Notes under the pieces: generated by a model | Told to the model about the DNA's origin: nothing | The model's database searches: none | What the model saw: only the letters and a program-made list of their open reading frames with translations | Program-made: the position numbers and the translations under genes | Part shown: in pieces, positions 10,850-21,752 of the stretch | Layout of the letters: each line of letters starts with the position of its first letter | Position numbering within the stretch: the first letter of the stretch is position 1 | Assembly: GCA_013420905.1 (NCBI GenBank) | Contig: JAAXNY010000013.1 | Coordinates: forward strand, 620,001 to 684,000 | Length of the DNA: 64,000 nt | Source: Collybia mongolica | Taxonomy: Eukaryota > Basidiomycota > Agaricomycetes > Agaricales > Clitocybaceae | Direction of reading: 5' to 3'

Positions 10850-11250
10850 ATGTAAATAGCATGAAATTAATCCCTATAAAAGCTATTATTCTCACCTGCA
10901 ATGGTATGAAATTCATCCCATAGCCTTAAAAATTTATAGTAATGTTACCCCAAAAAATGTTGCTATTTTTGCCTATCAAGGTATTAAATTAATCCCATAT
11001 TGGTAGGAATTACCTCCCACAATGGTTGTTTTTTCCACCTATGGTGGAATGAAATTCATCCACTAAATCATACCTTAAGGGGGGGTTTTTCCTCCTTTTT
11101 TTCCCTCCACAGAGGGTGTTTTTTCATACATCTTTGGGATGAAATTCATTATATTGTGTAATTGTTGGGTGGATGAAATTCATATATTAATGTGTTAAAT
11201 TCATTACTTAAGGGGATGAAATATGGGTTGAATTTCATCCATTTCCAGTT
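10850..11250. repeat. Second GGATGAAATTCATCC cluster (inverted relative to the first)
   Basis: At least six degenerate copies of ATGAAATTCATCC or TTAAATTAATCCC occur. The block GAATGAAATTCATCCACTAAATC followed by a G-run and GTTTTTCC is an inverted match of 8,430-8,495. The two clusters could be the ends of one element of about 2.7 kb into which copy 3 of the triplet-rich element was inserted. Confidence 0.55.
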
Positions 11251-11828
11251 TCACAATGGAGAGGAAAAAGCCCCAAACGCAATGTTCAGGACCTTGATTT
11301 GTGGTGGGGGCAGCAGAGGGGAGGAGAGGCCATGGATTATGGTGAGAGCAGTGGGCAAGAGGAGAGGCCCCAAATGCAAAGTCCAGGGCCTTGGTTTGTG
11401 GCAGGGGCATCCAGTATGAGATGGTAATATAATCAACATAGGCTTGTAAATTTTGACTACACTGACTCTTATTTACATGTGAACCTTCAAATCTCAACAT
11501 TTCTGCTCACCAACACTCTTGGCTGCTTGACACATGCATAAGTTGTGTTGTTCTATGACTGTAGGAATTATTCTCATGCCTGACAACCAATTTACTAAAA
11601 GGCCTGTGCTCCCAATAGTGCAATCTGTCACCCAGTCCACTTTTGAGCAGTTTAAGACCTCACCATCAGATTTCCCATGATATCTGACTACAATTCTGAT
11701 ACTTCTACAAGCAGCTCATGCCCAGGGTCACCTGCTGATGTCAAAGTGATCTGTCAATCACTCAAAGAGGTACATCAGATTCTTTTGTTTGCCCTAACAT
11801 TAACCTGAATAATGCATTTGGTAAATAG
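11251..11828. other. No supported gene
   Basis: Two near-identical blocks (AGGCCCCAAATGCAAAGTCCAGGGCC near 11,364 and AAAGCCCCAAACGCAATGTTCAGGACC near 11,268) form a local direct duplication. No open frame with recognisable content is present. Confidence 0.35.
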
Positions 11829-12257
11829 GCCCTCAAATTTTCCCAACTTTGTGAGGCTGACACAGCCCTTGCACTTGCCAAGGCCCAGTGTGAGATTGCC
11901 AAGCAATCACTATCAACAAAAACTGCATCTGCATTGCATCAAAAATCCCAAACCCCCAGCAACAGCAGCCCTGCATTGGGGATCATTTCCAAACCTTTGT
12001 CAAATTCAGCAAGTACATCCCCCCCAAATACCAGACCTGACAAAAAGGAGATTGAGAAGGAGATCAGAAAGACCAGGAAGCTTTACAGTCTTTTCTGCAA
12101 TATGTTTTTTGATGGTGGGTCATTGTTCTTGGAGCCATGCCTGACCCAGTCAATCACTTGGGTGGAGTGGGCCAACACACTGTGTGGCAGGTACTTGTTC
12201 TTTATTTCTTTTCTCAGGAGAAATAAGTCCATTCCATATTCAGGAAGTTGTAACTGA
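11829..12257 (+). pseudogene. Unknown protein fragment with basic helical segment
   Basis: One frame is open from about 11,829 to 12,257. It has an Ala/Ser-rich start (FSQLCEADTALALAKAQCEI), a Ser/Pro-rich middle, a charged helix (RPDKKEIEKEIRKTRKLYSL), and a tail with WVEWANTLCGRY. No family is recognised. The C-terminal part overlaps the left arm of the foldback-like repeat at 12,158, so the frame may have been cut or captured by that element. No convincing start codon is seen. Confidence 0.3.
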
Positions 12258-12775
12258 CTAAAAATAATGTAGGTGATAGTTTATAGAGGTCATGTGACCA
12301 TGGGAATATGTTACCAAGTAGACAAGCAATGCCTGTGCACAAAAGCCAATGCCATAGCTTGCCTGGTTATGGAGAAAACACAAAAACCATCAGAACTAAC
12401 TTTTCCCAGGATCATGGACACTAAATAAGCATTCAGATTGTTGTCATGTATTTGGTATACTTATGTGGTGGAATAGATCATGTGACATGTGTCAATAAAT
12501 AGAGAAGTCAATCTAATTTGTATTTCAGGTAAATATAGTAGTAGTTGTTGATTATTGCAATGTTTAGTGTAATTTCCCACAAGGGTCATGTTTGGTAAGG
12601 GTCATCATTGTTATAAGATGTTTGTTCACCCCTGGCATAACACAGACCTTCAAAACTAGCTGAATCTGGACATTTCTAATATCTTGCTCAAAATAGACCG
12701 TGGGAAAATATGCTCAACAAGGAAATTGTAGAGCCATGTTTGTACATTCCAAACATATAAAAACAAAGTTATTAT

Positions 12776-12831
12776 GCTTACATTTGTCAACTACGCTGTT
12801 AGCTCTAACAGTGTAGTTGACGAATGTAAGC
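12776..12831. repeat. Near-perfect 27-bp-stem hairpin
   Basis: GCTTACATTTGTCAACTACG and the following CTGTTAG are mirrored after a 2-nt loop by CTAACAGTGTAGTTGACG and AATGTAAGC. Only two of 27 pairs mismatch. It may be a small palindromic insertion or the paired ends of a tiny MITE. The homologous arm at 21,136 stops just short of it. Confidence 0.75.
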
Positions 12832-12867
12832 ACGATTACAAGAGGCTTCTTCTGCTTTGGGCCAAAC

Positions 12868-13810
12868 TTTTCCCACACTACAAAACATTGAATATCTCAA
12901 CAATGACAAGACCTATGGATGCAATTTAAATTGCTATCACTAGATATGGTGAAGGGCTACCCAATTGGTATATTTGTATGTATTTGTATTTGTTTGTTCA
13001 CCTTCAAACATCATGATCAAAAGCAGCTCTCTCACTACAAGCATGTTACAAATGAATATCGAGTTTGTATATGACTTTGCCACAGCTAGCCAAACAAACA
13101 ATATCATCAAAGTTCCCACAATATAAATCATTGCATATCTCAACAACAACGGGGCCTATGGATATAATTTAAATTGCTAGTGTTAGATATGGTGAAGTAG
13201 TACCTCATGTATATGTTTGTAAGTGTTTGTATTTGTATTTATTTTTATAAACCTCATCAACAACAATTTTCTTGCTACATATTACAAATGAATACTGTCT
13301 GTATATCACTTCATCACATCTGGCCAAACAAACAATAATACTAAAAAAATTCCCACAATATAGATGATACTTATCTCAGCAAATACAAAGCTGATGGACA
13401 TGCTATTACTAGACATTGTAAAGGAATACATGATGTGTTTATTTATATGTGTTTGTAGTTGTTTGTACCCTTCCAAATCTCATTATCAACAACAACCTTT
13501 TTACTACATATTACAAATGAATATCATCTGTATATTACTTTGCCAATATCTGGCCAAACAAACAATATTAATAAAATTCCCACAATATAGATGATGCATA
13601 TCTCAGCAAATACAAGGCTAACAGAAACAATTGAAATTGCTACTACCCCTAGACCTATGGAGGGGGTACACCAGGAAATGTATATTTATATTTGTTTGCC
13701 TTTCCAAATTTGATTATAATCTCTTATTATATCTATTTTAATATCACATTTATATATTACTTGGCCATTAGCCAAACAAGTCAATGTGGATGCTCCTGGA
13801 ATCTATGATG
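12868..13810. repeat. Tandem repeat, about five units of 213-244 bp
   Basis: Unit starts are marked by TTCCCACAATATAGATGATGCATATCTCAG-like words at about 12,868, 13,112, 13,349, 13,577 and (weak) 13,790. Each unit also carries CCAAACAAACAATA and ACATATTACAAATGAATA. Divergence between units is high, so the array is old. Confidence 0.7.
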
Positions 13811-14184
13811 CTCAATATCTTGACAATGGCTAGCTATATAAGTATGGTTAAATATGGTATGTGATAATACAACAAAAAACACTTAACAGACATATGTACA
13901 TTTGTTTGAACTTTGTCTTTGATGATGATATTTCTATTTTTAGCATATCTGATAAGTTTTTGATTAACCCAGGATGCAAGGCTAGAAATAAAATGTTAAA
14001 TTTTCTCCATAACCAGGCAAGCTATGGCATTGGGTTTTGTGCACAGGTATTGCTTGTTTACTTGGTAACAATTTCCCATGGTCACATGACCTCTATAAAC
14101 TATCATCTACATTGTTTCTACTCATTTACAACTTCCTGAATGTGGAATGGAGCCACACAGTGTGTTGGCCCACTCCACCCAAGT

Positions 14185-15093
14185 AGGCATTTGGATCAAT
14201 ATTACTTCCTTAGTGATTTAACTATTTGGTATATTCTTTGTTTATTAATTGTCTTAAAATTTAAACAATTAGTTTAAGTTTCACACTTGGGTAGTCCAAT
14301 CTATAAATAGGTACATTGGATAAATACTGTGGGTGTACCAGAAGTCTATATCAGCCTACTAGAGCTGTGCAAATAGTACAGGGGTAAAGTATTAGTAAGA
14401 AGTAAACTAATATTTGTAAAAGGAATAAGAACATATCACAAGGTAGATAGAATTACACCAAGGTAGTCTCAAGGTATACAGCAGCATATAGGTGCATATA
14501 CAATAGAACAAGGTATATCTGAGCAACTAGATGTGAGGCACATATGCACTCACCTTACACACATCTGGTTTGGGCACAGGGGTGATTGGCACTACTTGGT
14601 CTAGACAGCACATCCAGGGGTGCACACCCAGCCACCAGGTGATGGTTCTACCATATGGAATACACCACTGCACCATCCATGTCCACCATGCTAGCTGCTC
14701 ACTAGCAGATGTGGTCAGGCAGTCACTGGTAATATGACAGGTGCCTCTGTAGTTCTTGCTGCAGCTCTTATTGTTGTGATTTTGCAGTTGTTATTTTCAC
14801 TGAGAGGGGTGGGTATGAGAGAGGGTGGTGGTATCCATGGCAGTGGGACCTGGCATTGTACTTGGCAGTATTGTGCACAATCATATGGCAGGGAGGTGAT
14901 GGGTGGGGCAGCTGGGAATGTAGTGGTGGAGGTTGACAACAAGGCTGACAGGTGATGTAGTACCTATCAACAATATTCAGCCATTGCCAGTAATGGCCAA
15001 GAGTAGGCAGCAGGGGTCATTATAAAAACAAGCACCTTGGACTTACCAAATGGTTAATCTGCATGCTTTATGCACATGACATGTAACCTTGAG
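14185..15093. other. No supported gene
   Basis: AT-rich sequence without recognisable coding. Short open frames at 14,715-14,955 on both strands show no domain. Confidence 0.4.
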
Positions 15094-15110
15094 GCCTTGT
15101 ATTTGACTCT
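15094..15110. repeat. Left target-site duplication of the truncated LINE
   Basis: GCCTTGTATTTGACTCT here is identical to 16,475-16,491 and flanks the minus-strand LINE fragment, directly next to its poly(T) (poly-A tail) end. Confidence 0.9.
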
Positions 15111-16474
15111 TTTTTTTTTTTTTGGTCAACATTTTATATACCAACTGTACCTAATACATGCACTGGTCACTACAAGTAGTAATTGGAGGAGTGGGGAGGG
15201 GGGGCAGAAGACAAAGCACCGCGGAGCTGGGATGCTTGCCTGACCTGGGTTGAACTAGCAAATGGAGCCAGAGCTCATTGTACACAGGCCGGAAGGGCCA
15301 ATCTACGCCAGGGGGTAGGCCCCCCACTGCAGTGCCCTGCAGTGGGTGGTGGCTTCAAGTCCACCAATTATCCAGGTTCACATGTTTGGGCAGGGAGCAC
15401 CCTATAGCCGTCACTTAGAACACTGAGTACTGCCCCTAGCCTGTTTAGGACTAGGGAACATCAAACACGAAAGCGCTCTCATTCTCTGATAATAAGTCAA
15501 CCAGCCACGCATAGCGCAGCTGACGGTTGGGCTTGTCTTCCCGTCCATGTCATGGACAGTCATATAGGACATGTTGTACGGTTTCCAGGGGAGCACCACA
15601 TCTACAGGAGACAGATTCCTCTTTGAAGAATTGGGACTGGAACGCCCCAATTGGAGCATGTCCAGTGATGCATTGCACCACGTGGGTGGTCAAAGCATGG
15701 CTGTGACCAGTCTTGTGCATCCACGGCCCATTGTTTACATGGGTTGGAGTGAGCAGGGTGTCCTTTTTTGCATAGAGTGTCAAGAAATTGGAGCCAATAT
15801 ACTTCTTGGACTGGAAGAGAGACTTCCAGCCATCAAGCATGCGTGTGACTGCTTCGCATCATGCAAAGTCAGCAGAGATAACCGGCGCTCCACCTGCCTC
15901 AACACAAGTTGAGATGGTGCTGATGTGTGCCAGTTGGTGGTCTTCAATCTCCACTCCATTTGTAATGTGGTGGAGGTGTATCTTGTGGATGGCGCAGAGC
16001 TGCAGCCAAGGCAGCAGCACATTGCACACTTTGAGGGCAGATGCTTGACCTGAGTGGTGAGATGCATTGAGGGAACGCCTAAGGGCATTGGTGGAGTCAG
16101 AGAAGATATGGACATCATGGATGTCCTCTAGTCCAATGTCAGCTGCCTGTCGGATGCCTTCTGCAATTGCTCGCAGCTCGGTGTCATCAGACATAGAGAG
16201 GCTGGTAGCATACCAGTCCTCATATAGGTCCCTGGCATGCCAGACATGGTAGACCACGACTGACTGCATGGGAGGGGGGGGAGTGGATGCATCAGTGACA
16301 ATGCAGATGCTCCATGGGGAGTGAGAGGCCTCATTGACAGTGCTCTTCAGCGATGTGATGCAGTCCTTCATGAAATCCTCACAGTGATCACTGCCCTTGG
16401 GTGGGGGGGTGACAATATTGTAGACTATGCGATCAGGGAACAAGTCCTTGGGGCGCATGCCCGGTTGGTTGAGT
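15111..16474 (-). mobile_element. 5'-truncated LINE copy (Tad1-like)
   Basis: The copy starts with a T-run (the poly-A tail of the minus-strand element) and matches 25,681 to about 27,045 of the full-length LINE. It ends abruptly within the RNase H-proximal region and is flanked by a 17-bp target duplication, as expected for target-primed reverse transcription with 5' truncation. Its open reading part covers the RNase H-like segment (SPWSICIVTDAS) and the C-terminal CCHC finger (CRCGAPLETVQHVLYDCP). Two in-frame TGA codons (15,859-15,861 and 15,550-15,552) each correspond to CGA in the other copy. Confidence 0.92.
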
Positions 16475-16491
16475 GCCTTGTATTTGACTCT
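16475..16491. repeat. Right target-site duplication of the truncated LINE
   Basis: Identical to 15,094-15,110. Confidence 0.9.
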
Positions 16492-16870
16492 CCAAAATAT
16501 TGCATTTTTGTGCATCAAATAAGCAATGGTAACTATGATTAAGTAAGCAATCTGGACAGTCTGCATGGACTTCATGAGGAGTTGTTCCAAACTGGGTCTG
16601 AGCATCCAAGTAACAGTGTGGATTTATGGACTTAGCTTTGACTTGGCTCAGATGCAGACTGCCAATTAAGCAGGGCTCCCTGCCAAACAGGGTCTGAGCT
16701 CAGACTGTAGACACCTGCATTTGTCTGTGTGGTCTGTGTGGCCCATATAGCTCAGCATAAAGTCCCCAGAGAAGCTACTGAGTTGGTTGTATATTTGGAA
16801 TATACAATTATGGATCTACATTTCCAAGTTTGTTAATTTTTTCACATAGTCCATCTCTGAGAGTCTGAGT
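16492..16870. other. No gene; possible decayed end of a triplet-type element
   Basis: The segment around 16,725-16,770 (GTGTGGCCCATATAGCTCAGCATAAAGTCC) resembles the ACATGTGGCTCAGTGTAAAG ends of the triplet-rich elements. No open frame can be supported. Confidence 0.3.
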
Positions 16871-17695
16871 CCCCACTTTACCAGCTGACTTGTTTTTAAG
16901 GAAAATGCCTAGATATATATTGTTACCTTTTATTGGTGGATATTTGTATAGGAACTATAAACACCAACTTCTATTGGCATAACCATGGATATGGGTGAAG
17001 TTGTAAGGGGATCACTTGTTTGTCCACATCTAGCCATCAGAATCACTATTGCACAGCTTGCATACCCTCACTGTTATATCTATTATTCTGACACACACTG
17101 CTTTAACCCCTTGACAGATAGTAGTTTACTCTGGACTAACATATCACAGATGTATTGTTACATCAGTAGAGTTACTGATATCAGATTCTGTTGTTATTTG
17201 AGACATAGGTACAATGTACTGTATATAAGGTGCCCCTTCCTCTTGATGGAAGGGCACCTTTGCAATAGACTTGGGCTGTGTTCTCTACTCATAGTCAAGC
17301 CTCTAGTGCTCTATGCTCATCCCTTCCCTGCATGGTTATTCATACTGTGTATACTGCTCCCTGTCTGGGCCTCTTGGCAACATGACCCCTTACAGAAGTG
17401 CAACAAGTATTTGGCAAGCTCAAATGTGTGGTCATATTACATCTTCTTGTTGTGTATCCATCAGGCCTTCCATGTTGTCAAGCTACTCCCTGTACCCTAC
17501 AATCTAATTCTAGGACAATGCCTGACAAGTGTTCCAGAACCAAACTTATCAACAAAAAAAAGTAATATAAAGTTGAAGAGATTCTGGATAGCTAGTTCTA
17601 TTGCAACAACCTGGTTCTAGAAATATAAAGAAAAGTTAATCAAAAAAAAACATAAGGACTTGTATCTACCAGTAATGGCCCTCTACCTCAAGTAA
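16871..17695 (+). repeat. Dispersed repeat, copy 2
   Basis: This is a direct repeat of 208-943, from CACTTTACCAGCTGACTTG to ATGGCCCTCTACCTCAAGTA. It contains a block of about 120 bp missing from copy 1. Within that block, GTGCCCCTTCCTCTTGATGG is followed by an imperfect inverted match GAAGGGCACC. The gypsy RNase H sequence that follows copy 1 is absent here. No gene is supported. Confidence 0.7.
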
Positions 17696-17807
17696 TCCAA
17701 CATTCCAAACCCTGTTTTGAAACCTGATACATTATACTTTGAAAAAATTACTCTCTGTCTAAGTCTATGTTTGAAACAATTAGAATCCAGTGCAAATAAT
17801 GAGGTCT

Positions 17808-19105
17808 TTACACTAAGTCACATAACCTGTGCAGACTCTGTGCAGACACACAGACTCTGCATGGACTCATTTGGCAGGACACTCAGCCAGATGACAATCT
17901 GCATCTGTGCTGAGTCCACATCAATCCACATAATTTTACATGGACATATGGACAAGCACAGATGGACAATGTGTAGACTCGGCGCGGCTGACTGTGACTA
18001 ATAATATTAGTAATCAGATTATTAATATAATTTTTATATACTATTTATTAATAAGAACATAACATAACGGTGTTGAAAAACTTGCATTCAACTGGATTTG
18101 AATGCACACAGGGACAAGTATTACATAATACTTTTCACATTCATAACTGTTGGCCAAGATGGGCATTCATAGTTAGAAGGTAAGCCAGCCTGAAGTCACA
18201 TATTTAAATCATGTGATTACAAAGCACGTGCCATGGTCACATTACTGTTGCCACGTCTTCATTGGTTCTCTTCAACCACATCAACAATGCTCACCAAACC
18301 AGCAACACCAATACCAACACAACCACAATGCCAACATCAATGCGCCCAACACACCCAATGCATCCAACACACCCAACACCAATGAACGCTGTCAAATGCC
18401 GAAACAATGTGGGGCGAGGGGTGGAAATGGACCCGGAACAAGAGGACAATGAGGAAAGGATGCCCCAAGGCGCAGAGTGAGGTGAGTCCCACCTTGCCAC
18501 TCACCTACATGCTCACCACACAGCACATCCCCCCCACTTCAGGAACCCGAGACAAGAAGGATACAGCTGCCAACAAAAGCGGCAACAGCAACAACAATGA
18601 CAACAACAAAGACAGCAGCAGCAACAGCGCCAATGAGGCCTGCGGCAACAACAGCAACAGCAGCAGCAGCAGCAGCACCAACAATGGTGTGACAATGACT
18701 ACAATGGCTACAACAAAGACAATCACCACCACCATGAGGATGATGATGATGAGAATGGGGACAACAACAAAGGAAGCAGCCAGTGCCGCCACTGCTGAAA
18801 CCCAGGCTGCTGACAATGCTGTGGGAGCCAACAAGGACGATGGGGGGGTGGGGGTGGGAGCCCCCACCCATATTAAATTATGTTTTATAATCCATGTATT
18901 ATATTTAATAGCAATATATATTATTATCATATCAATGTATGTAGAACATTAGTAAGTAAACCCATATATGTAAGTAAGTAATTTATAATTGAAGAAAGTA
19001 ACTGAGTCTGTGTGGACTCTGTGGAGTCCACACAGAGTCCGTGCAGAATCTGTGCTGTCCATACAGAGTCTGCAAGGACATGTGGGGGACTGTAAAGTAC
19101 AGCAA
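17808..19105 (+). mobile_element. Triplet-rich TIR-like element, copy 2
   Basis: It begins GTCTTTACACTAAGTCACAT and ends ACATGTGGGGGACTGTAAAG. It has GACTCTG/GAGTCCACAC subterminal words at both ends, the tRNA-like segment (18,075-18,171), CCAACACCAA tracts, AAC/AGC triplet runs (18,580-18,690) and the CCCCCACCCATATTAAATTA block. It is the most complete of the three copies. No transposase is encoded; the 181-codon open stretch (18,407-18,952) is dominated by Asn/Ser/Thr runs. Confidence 0.6.
18075..18171 (-). repeat. tRNA-like segment within copy 2
   Basis: On the minus strand TCTTGGCCAACAGTTATGAA (A-box-like) is followed by GCATTCAAATCCAG (T-arm-like) and a TTTTT run. It is equivalent to the segments at 3.5 and 9.5 kb. 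Confidence 0.4.
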
Positions 19106-19324
19106 ATAATCAAGGGAAATAGTAATATATGATTGAGAGAAATATCATAGGTAGAAGAAATATTGGTTCCAAGGAATTTGAATAGAGCTGAGCTCTGTCA
19201 AATTAGAGCACTGAGAACTTTTCACCATAAATGTATGACAATTTACAAATGTGATAGGAAATGGCTACACAATATTGGACAGCATTGTTATGCCCTTAAT
19301 ATAGTCAACTGGGTGTTCTGGAAT

Positions 19325-19790
19325 ATTAGAGGAGGTAGTAGAGGCTTTGGTGGGCTGACTGTAGTATTTGATGGTGACTGCCAACAAACCCTACCTGTTA
19401 TCCCTGATGGTTCACATGCACAGGCTGTGGGTACCTGACTCATGCACCCCCCCACTGTGGAATGAACTTCAGATACTCAAACTCAAGAAAGATATGTGCT
19501 TATATGGTGTTACTGATGATGAAATCAATTTTTCCAAATGGCAAAATGATGTTGGCCATGGGAAGCCACTTACACTGTGCTGAGAATACTGTGGAGTCTC
19601 TAATTAACACAATATACACTGACATTGGAAACCCTGTTCTAAAACCTGATACATCTTACCCTGAGAGAGCTATTTTTTCTGCCAGAAACAATGATGTTGA
19701 CTCTCAATAAAAAAGTACTGGATATGTTTCCTGGAGATGGCAAGATGTACCACAGTGCAGATTGTATTGCTTTCTAAGCTTATATTTAAA
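19325..19790 (+). pseudogene. Helitron Pif1-like helicase fragment
   Basis: The segment matches the helicase region at 32,080-32,560. FGGLTVVFDGDCQQTLPVIP corresponds to FGGLTVVFGGDYQQILPVVP there. ILKLKKDMCLYGVTDDEINF and AENTVESLINTIY also correspond. It carries a stop, a deletion of about 27 bp after VGHGKPL and a frameshift near 19,705. It is a second, independent and more decayed Helitron copy and has no flanking Rep domain. Confidence 0.85.
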
Positions 19791-21135
19791 TAACTATACA
19801 ATGTTGGATCTGATCTTAGACTATTTGTACCACAGTTTTGGGTTACAGTTCAACCAAGTTATGCATACATTGTTTATCTGCAGAGGAGAAATATGGACAT
19901 AAATTTAGCAATAACACAAATATGGATGTGCAAGAGTAGGTTTGTAAAATCTGGAAGGCAGGATAAAATAGGATACAAAGATAATGGATGGGGTAGTTGA
20001 CTAACTGCTGGATTGGAATAGTAAAGGGCCATATCTGGAAGCAGGACTGAGGTGATATCATGAAGATTGTAGGTATAACAGGTAATAAAGCTCCAACTAT
20101 TTACATAGTTTTGTTTATGAAATGGTGTAAACCAAACACTTACCAAATGATAAGAAGGCCATTGAGGACAAGAAGGACTCAGATAAACATTAATGCATCA
20201 AGTGAATGGTAATAGACTATCAGCAAACAAATGATGAAGTTTGAACCAAATCTAAGAGGCCTTGGCTGTCTTTTATATAAGTACATACCTCCTTAACAGT
20301 TGTGTTTTGACAGCCATAGTATGGTTATTCATAATATATGCCATTTGCCAATTACAGGAAGCTATATAATATGAGTATGATAGGTGGTTAGTAAACTAAA
20401 CAGATATGGTAAACAGTAAACAAATGGGACAATTGGAGCCTTAAGAGGTAAAGAGTGACTATAAATATGATATGGGCTATATGAATAAGATAGAAATAAA
20501 AATGGTAATGTAGAGTGTTTGATTTGTTTCCAGGCATGTGCAGTAGGGTGCAGTAGAATACAATAGAGTAACCAGCTCCAAAGGATTTCCAAGATAAGGA
20601 CAAAGGTTGGGGTGCAACTGAAATGATACAATGTGGGATCTTATAGGATTTTGGACTATATAATATGCTGGATATAGTATATAAGATTTCTCCATGAAAG
20701 TGAAGGGACTAACTAAAATTTTGAGATGTGATGTGTGATAAAAATTCTGGGATGAAGGGGGGGTCTGGGGGCAGAGCCCCCAGCAAACCAAGGATCTGTG
20801 ATGAACTATGGCCCAGTGCCACAGTGCTGTGGTGTAGCCACAAGCCATAAGCTTGTTACGAGTTCTTTATCAACCCAGTTTTTGGGCAGAAAGGTGATTC
20901 ATTCATTCATTCATATTTCAACACTGAGGGAAAATATTTCCATAATGGGATTTTTCTTCTCTTATGGCTTTTACAGCATTTCTCCACAAATACAAAGTAT
21001 TGTGACATAATTTGCATGTATTTGGGATGCTTACATAATGCCTTTGATGATGCCATCAAAATTATGTATATCTAATATTTCAAAGCATCACGTTTCAAAA
21101 TTTATTTTGTGATTTTCTCCATAACCAGTAAAGCT
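19791..21135. other. No supported gene; one GC hairpin
   Basis: Mostly AT-rich sequence with decayed short repeats. Two minus-strand stretches contain similar Leu/Tyr-rich translations, which reflects local duplication. A hairpin CTGGGGGCAGAGCCCCCAG lies at about 20,766-20,784. Such GC hairpins occur near Helitron 3' ends, but no CTRR terminus follows at the expected spacing. An ATTC microsatellite is at 20,898-20,914. Confidence 0.35.
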
Positions 21136-21752
21136 ATTAACTTTGTTTTATATGTTTGGAATGTACAAACATGGCTCTACAATTTCCTTGTTGAGCATAT
21201 TTTCCCACAGTCTATTTTGAGCAAGATATTAGAAATGTCCAGATTCAGCTAGTTTTGAAGGTCTGTGTGTTATGCCAGGGGTGAACAAACATCTTATAAC
21301 AACAATGACCCTGACCAAACATGACCCTTGTGGGAAATTACACTAAATATTGGAATAATCAACAACTACTACTATATTTACCTGAAATACAAATTAGATT
21401 GACTTCTCTATTTATTGACACATGTCACATGATCTATTCCACCACATAAGTATACCAAATACATGACAACAATCTGAATGCTTATTTAGTGTACATGATC
21501 CTGGGAACAGTTAGTTCTGATGGTTTTTGTGTTTTCTCCATAACCAGGCAAGCTATGGCATTGGGCTTTGTGCACAGGCATTGCTTGTTTACTTTGTAAC
21601 ATATTCCCATGGTCACATGACCTCTATAAACTATCATCTACATTGTTTCTAGTCATTTTTACAACTTGCTGAAGGTGGAATGGACTTATTTCTCCTAAGA
21701 AAAGAAATAAAGAACAAGTACCTGCCACACAGTGTATTGGCCTCCACCCAAG
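21136..21752. repeat. Inverted copy of 12,158-12,772
   Basis: More than 600 bp match the reverse complement of 12,158-12,772 at high identity (for example GAGCAAGATATTAGAAATGT and CACATGTCACATGATC). The arms are about 8.4 kb apart and bracket the foldback interior, the truncated LINE and triplet-rich copy 2. Confidence 0.85.

Larger units (their letters stand above)
12158..14184. mobile_element. Foldback-like element with about 190-220 bp inverted ends and internal tandem repeats
   Basis: The segment 12,158-12,376 reappears in reverse complement at 14,001-14,184 (shared words CTTGGGTGGAGTGGGCC, TCATGTGACCATGGG and GCCATAGCTTGCCTGGTTATGG). Between these arms lie a hairpin at 12,776 and about five degenerate tandem repeats of 213-244 bp. 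Long inverted ends enclosing tandem repeats are typical of foldback-type DNA elements. No transposase frame is present. The left arm is also part of a larger inverted match to 21,136-21,752. Confidence 0.5.

Noticed and set aside
20766..20784. GC hairpin as a Helitron 3' terminus
   Set aside because: No CTRR end follows within the usual distance on either strand, and no Helitron coding sequence leads into it.
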